Positions 38,175-46,617 of a stretch of 64,000 nucleotides of DNA are shown here, in pieces. The position numbers were made by a program, and so were the translations under genes. The notes beneath the pieces are model-generated. The model had not been told where the DNA came from, searched no databases, and worked only from the letters and a program-made list of their open reading frames with translations. Position 1 is the stretch's first letter, and every line of letters begins with the position of its first letter. Source of the DNA: Corynebacterium sp. NML140438 (GTDB taxonomy: Bacteria; Actinomycetota; Actinomycetes; Mycobacteriales; Mycobacteriaceae); assembly GCF_001875725.1 (NCBI RefSeq), contig NZ_MLCQ01000017.1:186001-250000 (forward strand), written 5' to 3'.

Positions 38175-38936
38175 ATGGAGATTTTCATTCGCCGCACGGC
38201 TGACGAAATCGGTGATTTCGCTGCAGACACGATCGAACCATTCGTCAAGCAAGGTGCAACACTTGGGCTTGCGACAGGTTCGACGCCGAGCCCGACGTAT
38301 CAGGCTTTGATCCGCAAGCACCGCGAAGAAGGCTTAAGCTTCGCCAACTGTGATGCTTTCCTACTCGACGAGTACTACGGGATCGATCAGCAGCACGAGC
38401 AGTCCTACTGGTCCACGATCCGCCGCGAGCTGACCGCCTCAATCGACATCGACGACGCGGCAGTCCACTCGCTGAGCAGCACTGCCACAAACCCCGCGCA
38501 GGAAGCTGCGGCGTATGAGACGATGATCAAAGACGCCGGTGGCGTCGACATTCAGCTGCTCGGAATCGGCGCAAACGGACACATTGCGTTTAACGAGCCA
38601 ACCAGTTCGCTAAGCTCTCGTACACGACTCATTGATCTTCGCCCGCGCACTATTGCCGACAACGCTCGCTTTTTCGATTCGGAAAACGAGGTACCGCGCC
38701 AAGCCATGACGCAGGGCATCGGAACCATTCTGGAGGCGAAGAAAATTATCATTATCGCAACGGGCGCCGCGAAGGCCGACGCCGTACAAGCGATGATTGA
38801 AGGTCCACTAAGCTCTTTCTGCCCCGCATCGTCGCTGCAAATGCACAACGACGTGTGCGTGCTACTGGACGAGGACGCCGCAGCTGGCCTGGGCGATGTC
38901 GAGTTTTACAAAGAGATCGACGCTTACTGGCGCTAA
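38175..38936 (+). CDS. nagB: glucosamine-6-phosphate deaminase
   Basis: Converts glucosamine 6-phosphate to fructose 6-phosphate and ammonia. 253 residues. Seen: MEIFIRRTADEIG opening, LGLATGSTPSPTYQAL, FLLDEYYG with catalytic Asp, GIGANGHIAFNEP with the ring-opening His, and MTQGIGTILEAKKI. The start is set by the leaderless promoter and the family N-terminus; the extension back to 38124 is not supported. nagA is not adjacent. Confidence 0.94.
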   Translation: MEIFIRRTADEIGDFAADTIEPFVKQGATLGLATGSTPSPTYQALIRKHREEGLSFANCDAFLLDEYYGIDQQHEQSYWSTIRRELTASIDIDDAAVHSLSSTATNPAQEAAAYETMIKDAGGVDIQLLGIGANGHIAFNEPTSSLSSRTRLIDLRPRTIADNARFFDSENEVPRQAMTQGIGTILEAKKIIIIATGAAKADAVQAMIEGPLSSFCPASSLQMHNDVCVLLDEDAAAGLGDVEFYKEIDAYWR

Positions 38937-38968
38937 GCGCACCTTGTCGGCCAGCAGGTGCGGCTTAG
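38933..38968. terminator. bidirectional hairpin holding both nagB and hflX stop codons
   Basis: CTAAGCGCACCT (38933-38944) and AGGTGCGGCTTAG (38956-38968) pair over 12 bp with one bulged G. The nagB stop lies in the left arm and the hflX stop in the right arm. No T run on either side. Confidence 0.55.
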
Positions 38969-40485
38969 TACACTTGCTGGATGAACTCCCCATACTGGCG
39001 AGCCAGAACTCGTGGTAGGCGGACATCGATTCTGGTGCCGACGGTTTCGTATTTTTCAGAACGAATCGTCCCGTGCTCGTGCACGAGAGAGACAACGTCA
39101 CCTCGCGTATATGGGATCAGCATGACCACGTGCTCATCGAGCGTATTCAAGAACATCTCGATTTTGCCCTCAAGCTCGGCTATGCCCTCGCCGGTCAGTG
39201 CTGAGACAAACACTGCTTCCCTACCCGTCGCATCAAACACGTGGCGAAGCTCCGCCAAGACCACCGGGTCAGCAGCATCAATTTTGTTGACGACGACAAT
39301 CTCCGGCGGCAATTCCGTTGCCTGATCGCGCGTGATCTCCGCCAAAACCTCGCTGACAGCAGCGATCTGTTTCAGTGGGAACTCGTCTGCCCCGTCGACA
39401 ACGTGCAGCAGTAAGTCCGCGTTACTGACTTCTTCCAGCGTTGACTTGAACGCTTCCACTAGCTGCGTCGGCAAGTGGCGCACAAACCCGACCGTGTCCG
39501 TCAGCACGACGTTGCGACCGTCGGCCAGTGTCGCGCGCCGCGTAGAAGGGTCCAGCGTTGCAAACAGCGCGTCCTCAACCAGGACGCCAGCGTCCGTCAT
39601 CGCGTTAATGAGCGAGGACTTCCCCGCGTTCGTGTAACCGGCGATGGCGATCTTAGGTGTCGTCGAACTCTGTCGCTTTGCGCGCTTGATCTGCCGGACG
39701 GTCTCCATGTCTGCCAATTGATGACGCAGCTTCGCCATTTCAGAACGCAGCCTGCGGCGATCCGCCTCAATCCTGGTTTCACCAGGACCACGAAGCCCCA
39801 CGCCGCCGTTGGATCCAGCTCGACCACCAGCCTGACGTGACAGGTTGCCTCCCCATCCACGAGTTCGCGTATAAAGGTATTCCATCTGGGCGAAGCTGAC
39901 CTGCGCCTTGCCTTCCTTACTCTTCGCGTGCTGCGCAAAAATATCCAAGATGAGCATCGTGCGGTCGATCACCTTCGAGTTCAACGCTTCCTCCAAGGCC
40001 ACCATCTGACCTGGGGAAAGCTCACCATCAAACACGACGGTGTCGGCATCGCTGGCGTCGACAATCGCGCGTAGCTCCTTGACTTTGCCAGAGCCGATGT
40101 ATGTTCCTGGGTCCGGCTTATCCCGTTTTTGGTAGAGCATGTCGACGACGTCGGCGCCAGCAGTTTCTGCCAACGCTGCAAGTTCCCGCATGTTTGCTTC
40201 CATTTCAGCGGTTGAACCCTCAGTCCATGCCCCGACGAGGATCACACGCTCGAGGCGCAGCTTTCGATATTCGACCTCGTAGATATCTTCACGGTCTTCG
40301 TTGCGTAACTCGGTTGTCGTGTTCACTCGGCGAAACGCGTTACGCTCCTCGAGCTCCAACGCTCCCTGCGTTGGCGTCGTTGAATCGGTAGGCGCTGTGT
40401 CGACATCGCGTGTCGAAGCGTTATGACGAAACGCTTCGTTCAGCAGCGCCTCATGCGAATCGTGCGTGGTTGATTTCGAATTCAT
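38965..40485 (-). CDS. hflX: GTPase HflX
   Basis: Ribosome-associated GTPase that splits stalled or hibernating 70S ribosomes. 506 residues. N-terminal HflX domain (RVILVGAWTEGS, GSGKVKEL, LSPGQMVALE), Gly-rich loop GETRIEADRRRLR, then the GTPase domain: G1 GYTNAGKSSL, G3 DTVGFVRHLP, G4 NKID. ATG 40485 is preferred over TTG 40497. Confidence 0.96.
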   Translation of the reverse strand: MNSKSTTHDSHEALLNEAFRHNASTRDVDTAPTDSTTPTQGALELEERNAFRRVNTTTELRNEDREDIYEVEYRKLRLERVILVGAWTEGSTAEMEANMRELAALAETAGADVVDMLYQKRDKPDPGTYIGSGKVKELRAIVDASDADTVVFDGELSPGQMVALEEALNSKVIDRTMLILDIFAQHAKSKEGKAQVSFAQMEYLYTRTRGWGGNLSRQAGGRAGSNGGVGLRGPGETRIEADRRRLRSEMAKLRHQLADMETVRQIKRAKRQSSTTPKIAIAGYTNAGKSSLINAMTDAGVLVEDALFATLDPSTRRATLADGRNVVLTDTVGFVRHLPTQLVEAFKSTLEEVSNADLLLHVVDGADEFPLKQIAAVSEVLAEITRDQATELPPEIVVVNKIDAADPVVLAELRHVFDATGREAVFVSALTGEGIAELEGKIEMFLNTLDEHVVMLIPYTRGDVVSLVHEHGTIRSEKYETVGTRIDVRLPRVLARQYGEFIQQVY

Positions 40486-40602
40486 GCAAGCTTTCAAAAA
40501 CTATGGTTCTACGTAGTGCTCTCTTTGTTCAACGGTAGCCCACCAATTTTTCTTCCACCACATTTCTTCACCTCAAGAGGCATTCGACTAGGCTTCACTC
40601 TT

Positions 40603-41367
40603 ATGAACCAACAACCTCTGACTGAAAACAATGACCTGACCGCAATCGGTCTGAATTTCCCGAAGTGGCAGGACGCTGTCGAAGCCGCAATTGCATCCGG
40701 CCGCCTGGGCGTCATCGGTGAGGTACGCGGGGGGCAGATGGTTCAATACCAGGACCGTTCTGGCGCACAGCTCAATATCTTGGCCGTCGAGCCCTTCGCA
40801 ACGTTTGCTGGCTTCGAAGGAATCACACGCACTAATGCGCATATCACCCCAGCCACCGACGTTGTAGCGCTTGCAGAGGTCGTGGATCCACACGGCAATC
40901 CAATCGCGTCCTTGACGTTGAATCTCGCGCAGGAACCTCTGATTGTTGACGAGCCGACGATTCAGTGGCAGGAGCTCAGCGTGACCGCACTCACCCTTGA
41001 CTCCCGAGTGTACGAGTCCACCTCCGCTTATCTTGACGAGCATCCTGGCTCCACGGTGGGAACAATTACATCAGAGGGTGCCGAGGCCATCGAAGCCGGT
41101 GCGGCTACGTCTCCGGATGCAAGAGCAAAGTTTTCCGCGCGTGTGCTGGAAGCCGAGTACCGAACGTCGGAACTCACCGGTGACCGCTTTATCCATGTCT
41201 CCGTTGACGGTGCGTTCCCGTTCGATGTTTGCCTGCCTGATGGCGAACTTCCTCAGCGAGATCAGGTGATCGCTGGCACGGCGGTCATGGTGGGCACCAT
41301 TCCGGTGCCAACTGGTGGTGGTTGCGGCGGCTGCGGTGGCTCCTGCGGTTGCGGTGGCGGCTGCTAG
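40603..41367 (+). CDS. conserved protein of unknown function with Gly/Cys-rich C-terminal tail
   Basis: 254 residues; I do not recognise the family. The main part (1-235) looks soluble and beta-rich, with no signal peptide or membrane helix and few cysteines. The last 17 residues consist only of Gly, Cys and one Ser, with five cysteines in CxxC, CxC and CxxxC spacing, which would suit metal binding or a membrane/partner tether. ATG 40603 follows a weak AGG. The neighbour downstream (17 bp) is a small membrane protein and they are probably co-transcribed. Position relative to hflX and miaA matches an unnamed conserved gene in C. glutamicum. Confidence 0.75.
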   Translation: MNQQPLTENNDLTAIGLNFPKWQDAVEAAIASGRLGVIGEVRGGQMVQYQDRSGAQLNILAVEPFATFAGFEGITRTNAHITPATDVVALAEVVDPHGNPIASLTLNLAQEPLIVDEPTIQWQELSVTALTLDSRVYESTSAYLDEHPGSTVGTITSEGAEAIEAGAATSPDARAKFSARVLEAEYRTSELTGDRFIHVSVDGAFPFDVCLPDGELPQRDQVIAGTAVMVGTIPVPTGGGCGGCGGSCGCGGGC

Positions 41368-41383
41368 ACACAAGGCACTGTAT

Positions 41384-41899
41384 ATGGATTCAGCACGTCG
41401 AGACCTTTCGATAGCACTGTGGGGAGCGCTTATTTTCGCTGTCATGGTGCTACTCGTGCTACTCCTCAAGCTCCCCGGTGCGATCATTGCCGGTCTCCTC
41501 GGTGTCACGGCTTTGCTAACTCGCAGACGGTTCATTCCTAGTCCGGAAGTTGAGTCGCTCCGATCATCGCTGATGATCGCGTGTGACGATATTCGCGACA
41601 TCGTTGAAGCGTTCGACAATTTGCAGCATGGTAGTTCGACTCAAGCGTTAGCGGACCGCACACTGCACTTTCCTGCGCTGGCGAACACTGATCTCTCCGT
41701 GCCTGAGGTCAGTGACTTCCACCTCAAATACGGCGCAGCGCAGCGCTTTCTCGCTCGCGTCGACGCCTACCTGCAGTCCCCGGATCTCGAGCGGGTCCAA
41801 CTTGAGAAACTGATCCGCATTGCCGATGAGCGTGCCCTCGAACTAGAGGACGCCTGGGTAGCGGCCCGTAACGCCGCTCGGGAAATCGGCCCTTCGTAA
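41384..41899 (+). CDS. small membrane protein of unknown function
   Basis: 171 residues: a double hydrophobic segment (about 8-44, SIALWGALIFAVMVLLVLLL split by KLPG) followed by a helical cytoplasmic domain of about 120 residues that could form a coiled coil (ERVQLEKLIRIADERALELE). AAGG lies 8 nt before ATG 41384. Its stop abuts that of the convergent miaA with no intervening base. Not assigned to a family with a known role. Confidence 0.75.
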   Translation: MDSARRDLSIALWGALIFAVMVLLVLLLKLPGAIIAGLLGVTALLTRRRFIPSPEVESLRSSLMIACDDIRDIVEAFDNLQHGSSTQALADRTLHFPALANTDLSVPEVSDFHLKYGAAQRFLARVDAYLQSPDLERVQLEKLIRIADERALELEDAWVAARNAAREIGPS

Positions 41900-42817
41900 T
41901 CAGCCACCGAGCTGCGCAAGCACCTCATCAACATCGATGTTCGCTGCATCAACCCAGGTAATACGTTTGTCGCGCCTAAACCAGGACTTCTGGCGTCGCA
42001 CGTAGCGCCTCGTGCGCAGTTTCGTGTCCTCGCAGGCTTCGTCGATGGTGAGGCGGCCGTCGATAACATCCAGGCCCTGGGAGTATCCGATTGCCCGACC
42101 AGCTGTCGAGTCTTTCACGAGCCCCTGATCCACGAGTCGTCGGACCTCATCAATCAGCCCTTGCTCAAACATCGTGTTTGTGCGCAATTCAATGCGTGGG
42201 TTCAACCATTCCGGGGTTGTTGCTAGCCCAATCATGTGTGTGCCCCAGCGAGTGGGCGCATTTTTAGGTGGCTGTGATGCCTGAAAAGGCTTGCCCGTCA
42301 GCTCGATCACCTCAAGTGCACGTACGGTGCGCCGAGGGTCGCGGTCTTCAATTATCGACGCCGCCACAGGGTCAATTTCTGCGAGCTGCGCATGTAGGCG
42401 GTCTATCCCGATTTCATTCAGGAGTGACTCGTAGCGGCTGCGAACTTCTGGATCGGTGGGCGGGAACTCCCAGGCGTCGACAAGTGATTGCATGTACAGC
42501 ATGGAGCCACCGACGAGGATCGGCAGCTTTCCGCGGCTGGAGATCTCTTCAACTGTCTCCACCGCACGCTGTTGGTACTCAGCGACGCTAGCTGTCTTGG
42601 TTACTTCCCAAATATCAAGCAGGTGATGCGGAATGCCCTCTCGTTCGTCAAGCCGCAGCTTAGCGGTGCCGATATCCATGCCTCGATAAAGCTGCATCGA
42701 ATCTACGTTGACGACTTCTCCATCGAGCTCATGCGCAAGCGTGAGGCTCAAGGACGACTTCCCTGACGCTGTGGGGCCAACAATGGCGACCGGCCGGTGT
42801 TGAAGTTCATTGGTCAC
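41900..42817 (-). CDS. miaA: tRNA dimethylallyltransferase
   Basis: Adds dimethylallyl to N6 of A37 in tRNAs reading UNN codons, the substrate for MiaB encoded 4 kb away. 305 residues. Seen: P-loop GPTASGKSSL (14-23), NVDSMQLYRGMDIGTAK, GGSMLYMQ, and DPRRTVRALEV. ATG overlaps the stop of the upstream gene by 4 bp (ATGA), so the two are coupled. dapF, adjacent to miaA in C. glutamicum and mycobacteria, is absent here. Confidence 0.97.
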   Translation of the reverse strand: MTNELQHRPVAIVGPTASGKSSLSLTLAHELDGEVVNVDSMQLYRGMDIGTAKLRLDEREGIPHHLLDIWEVTKTASVAEYQQRAVETVEEISSRGKLPILVGGSMLYMQSLVDAWEFPPTDPEVRSRYESLLNEIGIDRLHAQLAEIDPVAASIIEDRDPRRTVRALEVIELTGKPFQASQPPKNAPTRWGTHMIGLATTPEWLNPRIELRTNTMFEQGLIDEVRRLVDQGLVKDSTAGRAIGYSQGLDVIDGRLTIDEACEDTKLRTRRYVRRQKSWFRRDKRITWVDAANIDVDEVLAQLGG

Positions 42818-43470
42818 AGCGATACCTCCCAGTATGCAACATACCTACCTACACCCAAGCTATCGTCTGTGTCCAAGAGCCTCGCGCTCTCAGGCTGTAA
42901 CGTTTGGAGCTCACACCATAGCCGCGGTTCGATCACGCCAGCTTCAAGCATCTCTGCCTCACCGATTGGTTGGTGTTCTTTTCCTGCCAACAGCAGTTGC
43001 AGTTGCTCGTGCACTCGGTGCGCGTTTGGAAGCAGTGACAACGGCGCACGAGGAGTCAAACCAGCTGGACCGTCGACGACTACAACCGTCAACGCAGAAG
43101 GGGACATGGGCATCAGCGAGTCTCGGCTAGCTTGCACGTTTTTGCCCGGCAGACAGTAGCGTGCAATGAGTTCGCCCAAGACGTGACCATCTCCAACGCA
43201 AACGTCGGGTGCTCCCCAAGCGCCAAAAGACCCAGGTTGCGCTGTTGCCCATTTCCTGTCGTGGCTGCAGACAATCTCCATAGTGTTCGGAAGGTTGCTA
43301 CTTATTTCCCTCACGGTTTGCAGCAGGCGCTGGGACGGTTCGTCGCTTGGCGCAAGTTCTCGCACAAGAGCCGGCGAACCGGGTACGACGAGCAAGCTGG
43401 CACTGGCTTTATTCACCCCGCCAACCATAGTGAGGTTTTCTCGAAGTTGAAACCTTGGCTCATGGCGCAT
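42814..43470 (-). CDS. conserved protein, miaA operon (Rv2728c-like)
   Basis: 218 residues, conserved next to miaA in Corynebacterium and Mycobacterium. Some homologues are annotated as LigB-like class III extradiol dioxygenase subunits, and blocks such as CSHDRKWA, GSFGAWGAP and VVVVDGPAGLTPRAP are loosely compatible with that fold; I do not see a convincing metal site. ATG 43428 (MVGGVNKASASLLVVPG) is an alternative start. Translationally coupled to miaA. Confidence 0.7.
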   Translation of the reverse strand: MRHEPRFQLRENLTMVGGVNKASASLLVVPGSPALVRELAPSDEPSQRLLQTVREISSNLPNTMEIVCSHDRKWATAQPGSFGAWGAPDVCVGDGHVLGELIARYCLPGKNVQASRDSLMPMSPSALTVVVVDGPAGLTPRAPLSLLPNAHRVHEQLQLLLAGKEHQPIGEAEMLEAGVIEPRLWCELQTLQPESARLLDTDDSLGVGRYVAYWEVSL

Positions 43471-43569
43471 GATTGCGGACGACGCGCTAAAGTTATGGGG
43501 ACGAGATGCCGTCGATTATGTATCTAGGCGCCGTGACGCGCGGCATAGTTTTTGCGAAAGGACTGCTTC

Positions 43570-44949
43570 ATGACTTCCTCGACTCCAAAGCCACAGCCTG
43601 CATCTGGACGCCCGAACCCCGCGGCGATGCCAAAGCAAACACCAAAGCCTGGTCCACGTCCGGGTGTAGCGCAGTCTATTGCTTCGCAACGGGTTGTGCC
43701 GTTGACACATGCACAGGGATCATCCACGAATACAGACCCATCGAAGTTCGGTCGCGTTGATGCTGAGGGCAACGTCTTTGTTACTCGCGACGGCGTCGAG
43801 CGTCAGATCACGTCCTGGCAGGCGGGCACCCCCGAGGAAGGGCTCCGCCACTACGGGCAGCGTTTCGACGACCTCATTGTTGAGACCGAGGTATTGGAAG
43901 CACGCCTCACCGCGCACCCGGAAGACGCGCACGCTCTGCAACGCAGCGTGCTCGAACTGAAAGACTCCCTGAACGATGTCGCTGCAATTGGAGACTTCGC
44001 GGCACTCGAAGCACGCCTGGCAGAGCTGCTGCGCAAGACTGAGGTCGCTGAGCACGAAGCCAAGGAGCTCAAGGAAGCTCGACGTGCGGACGCCATCGCC
44101 AAGAAAGAGACCCTGGCTGCCGAGGCTGAGCAGATTGCGGAATCCTCGACTGACTGGAAAGCTGCTGGCGATCGGATTCGAGCGATCCTTGAGGAGTGGA
44201 AGACGATTCGCGGTATTGACCGCAAAACCGACGACGAGCTCTGGAAGCGCTACTCCCGCGCACGCGACGCATTCAACCGGCGCCGCGGTGCTCACTTCGC
44301 AGAGCTCGACAGGAACCGGGCGACAGCACGCAAGGTGAAGGAAGATATCGTCACCCGAGCACAGGCGATCCAGGATTCGACGGATTGGAACGAAACCGCC
44401 CGTGCCTACCGCTCTCTGATGGATGAGTGGAAGGCAGCCGGACGCGCCCCCCGCGGTATCGACGACGAGCTCTGGACACAGTTTAGGGCAGCCCAGGATC
44501 ACTTTTTCGCTGCGCGTAACGCTGTCAACGCTGAGCGAGACCGCGAATTTGAAGCGAATGCTGCGGCCAAGGACGCACTCATCGAAGAGTTCGATGCACT
44601 TATTACCCCAGAAAAGGGTCTGGGTGCTGCGCGTGCAAAGTTGCGTGAGCTGCAGGAAAAGTGGGACGAAATCGGTTTTGTCCCACGCAACCAAGTACGC
44701 ACGTATGAGGAGAAGATTGCTCGGCTCGAGCAGCGCGTCGCTGACGCAGAAGAGTCGCGGTGGCGTAAGGCCGACCCTGAGGCTCAAGCGAGGGTCAATC
44801 AGTTCCGGGAAAAGGCCAATCACTTCCTGCAGCAGGCCCAGGAGGCTAAAACTGCGGGGCATGCGTCCAAGGCTGCAAAGCTTCGCGAGCAAGCCGAGCA
44901 ATGGCAAGAATTTGCCGCTGTAGCTGCGAAAGCCGTCGACGGGCAGTAG
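43570..44949 (+). CDS. DUF349 domain protein
   Basis: 459-residue cytoplasmic protein with repeated DUF349 helical units. After a Pro-rich, disordered N-terminus (1-55) there is a helical region with DGVERQITSWQAGTPEEGLRHYGQRFDDL split about residues 72-100, then three DUF349 repeats, each with a DW...WK/EE.DDELW.RY..A.D.F core (about 190-260, 265-330, 340-420). Function unknown; homologue of Rv2731. AAAGGA lies 8 nt before ATG 43570. Confidence 0.88.
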   Translation: MTSSTPKPQPASGRPNPAAMPKQTPKPGPRPGVAQSIASQRVVPLTHAQGSSTNTDPSKFGRVDAEGNVFVTRDGVERQITSWQAGTPEEGLRHYGQRFDDLIVETEVLEARLTAHPEDAHALQRSVLELKDSLNDVAAIGDFAALEARLAELLRKTEVAEHEAKELKEARRADAIAKKETLAAEAEQIAESSTDWKAAGDRIRAILEEWKTIRGIDRKTDDELWKRYSRARDAFNRRRGAHFAELDRNRATARKVKEDIVTRAQAIQDSTDWNETARAYRSLMDEWKAAGRAPRGIDDELWTQFRAAQDHFFAARNAVNAERDREFEANAAAKDALIEEFDALITPEKGLGAARAKLRELQEKWDEIGFVPRNQVRTYEEKIARLEQRVADAEESRWRKADPEAQARVNQFREKANHFLQQAQEAKTAGHASKAAKLREQAEQWQEFAAVAAKAVDGQ

Positions 44950-46013
44950 TGCTGTACCCATTGATTGTAGGGACTGCGGACCCATCACACCCCGCAGTCG
45001 CTGCCTACGCATTCTCAGTGACGCTTGCGATCCAAGACATTACTGGGGAGCCAAACTCTGGGGTGAGCGCGGCTCATCTTGCAAAGCGTTTGGAGGACTC
45101 AGAGGAGTCATTGGCGTTACTGTTCGCCCTGTGTAGTAAGACGGCGCCACGCTCTTTAGGCGCGTTCGGCTACCCGGTACTTACCGAAGACGACGTGTAC
45201 GACGTCGAGGGCTGGGTACTGGTCTCGCTACCTTTACTTGAAGACGTTGATGTTCTGGAGGCGAACGTCACCGTCGATGCGTCTATTGCCCCACTTCCCG
45301 GGGAAGAGCCGCCCGCGCATGTGTGGCAAAGCGCCCTCGAACTCATCGATGCTCTCTCCGCAATGTTGTCCCGCCCTATCCGGCAGATCTGGGTTACGGA
45401 GGCCCCAGGCGCACCAGAACATCCGTTTCTTCGCGCCGCCGACTACTCTCCAGCACACTGCGAGTTCCAAGCAACAATCGATGCGGAGTCCATCCCCGGC
45501 CCGGAAGAGGAGACTGCGTGCGAGATCGTCAAAGACATGAACTTTGACCAAGCGGATTTACCGCACTTCTTAGCTACTCTCCGAGAGTCAGCAGCGAAGT
45601 ACCCCCGTGGCTCTCTGCTGCTCGAGCCTGTTCAGTGGTCTCCTACTCGGTTGCGGGACGCGGCTGCACGGCTCAAGGATCGTGGCGGTTCTCAGATAAC
45701 AGCAGTCCCGCGGGATGCCTCCGGAACGCCAGTTGGGCTCGCGGAAGTGGCGAAGTTCGACAACGATGCCGATTCGGTTGCGGAAGTCGGGCTGGTCTAC
45801 GTCCGCGAAGACAATCGCGGAATCGGGCTCGGAGAACACGCGTTGGCCTCTGTGCTCTCGGCAGGGTGCTGCGTTTGGCCAGAAATAAAACAATTCTACG
45901 TTTCCTACCCCGTGCCGGAGCCGGGAAAGCACCATCTGCTTGCTCGCTATTCCCCAACTGTTATTAGCCAGGCGACGGCGTGGCAAAAAGGCGCACCCCA
46001 CCGCGACCGCTAA
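44949..46013 (+). CDS. GNAT-type N-acetyltransferase protein
   Basis: 354 residues; GTG 44949 shares one base with the DUF349 stop (TAGTG), so they are co-translated. The C-terminal part looks like a GNAT domain, with GLAEVAKFDNDADSVAEVGLVYVREDNRGIGLGEHAL containing an acetyl-CoA loop NRGIGLG (quoted in parts; residues about 275-312). The N-terminal part may be a second, degenerate GNAT-like domain. Substrate unknown; ends convergently with the next gene with 4-bp overlap of stop codons. Confidence 0.75.
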   Translation: MLYPLIVGTADPSHPAVAAYAFSVTLAIQDITGEPNSGVSAAHLAKRLEDSEESLALLFALCSKTAPRSLGAFGYPVLTEDDVYDVEGWVLVSLPLLEDVDVLEANVTVDASIAPLPGEEPPAHVWQSALELIDALSAMLSRPIRQIWVTEAPGAPEHPFLRAADYSPAHCEFQATIDAESIPGPEEETACEIVKDMNFDQADLPHFLATLRESAAKYPRGSLLLEPVQWSPTRLRDAAARLKDRGGSQITAVPRDASGTPVGLAEVAKFDNDADSVAEVGLVYVREDNRGIGLGEHALASVLSAGCCVWPEIKQFYVSYPVPEPGKHHLLARYSPTVISQATAWQKGAPHRDR

Positions 46014-46588
46014 TTGCTTTGGTTATGCCGCTTGACGGCATTTGCTCGTCGGTCGTCGATGAGCAATGGATTGGTTTCCTGCATATGGTGCGTTCGAGTC
46101 GCAGTTAATTGTGCATTCGCGATATCGTTGTCGATTTCGCTAGGTTGATTCTTGAGGTGTTCAGGATCCACCGTAGTTTTGCGCACGAACAACGGAATGT
46201 AGGCCAACACGACCACGAGGACCGCCGCTACTTCGAGGTAAAACGCAGGGCCATGGGAGAAATGCTCCGCAACGCCAGTACTTGATTTGCGCAGCCATAC
46301 CGCCAGGAGGGAGCTTACAAGGCCCACAGTTGAAATCATCCAAGCAACTGTCGCCATACCGAACCGGCGTGTAGCAACAACAAGTGATGTGCAGACGCCG
46401 ACGCCTAGCAACCCTAGCCAAACAAAGACGTATTCCGTGACTTTTGTGTCCGCATTACGCGCGCCTTCACCGATGGTGAGCACCTGCCACGCTGCTACAT
46501 CACCAACGAACGGTAAGAACAACGCGATGAGCCACACAGCACTGGCAATCCCAAGTATCCAGCGGGCGGGCCCAAGTTCCATTTTCAT
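46010..46588 (-). CDS. four-helix membrane protein (Rv2732c-like)
   Basis: 192 residues with four hydrophobic segments (about 9-28, 50-72, 78-100 and 113-136) and a polar C-terminal tail of about 55 residues. Unknown function, but conserved next to miaB in mycobacteria and corynebacteria. ATG 46588 has GGAAGGG 8 nt upstream. Probably in one unit with miaB, which ends 29 bp upstream. Confidence 0.75.
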   Translation of the reverse strand: MKMELGPARWILGIASAVWLIALFLPFVGDVAAWQVLTIGEGARNADTKVTEYVFVWLGLLGVGVCTSLVVATRRFGMATVAWMISTVGLVSSLLAVWLRKSSTGVAEHFSHGPAFYLEVAAVLVVVLAYIPLFVRKTTVDPEHLKNQPSEIDNDIANAQLTATRTHHMQETNPLLIDDRRANAVKRHNQSN

Positions 46589-46617
46589 TGATGTGTCCCT
46601 TCCAGTCGTTGCGTACT

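Noticed and set aside
43720..45012. 430-codon open frame on the minus strand opposite the DUF349 gene
   Set aside because: It mirrors the codon pattern of a helical, charged protein; the plus-strand frame has clear DUF349 repeats and a good Shine-Dalgarno.
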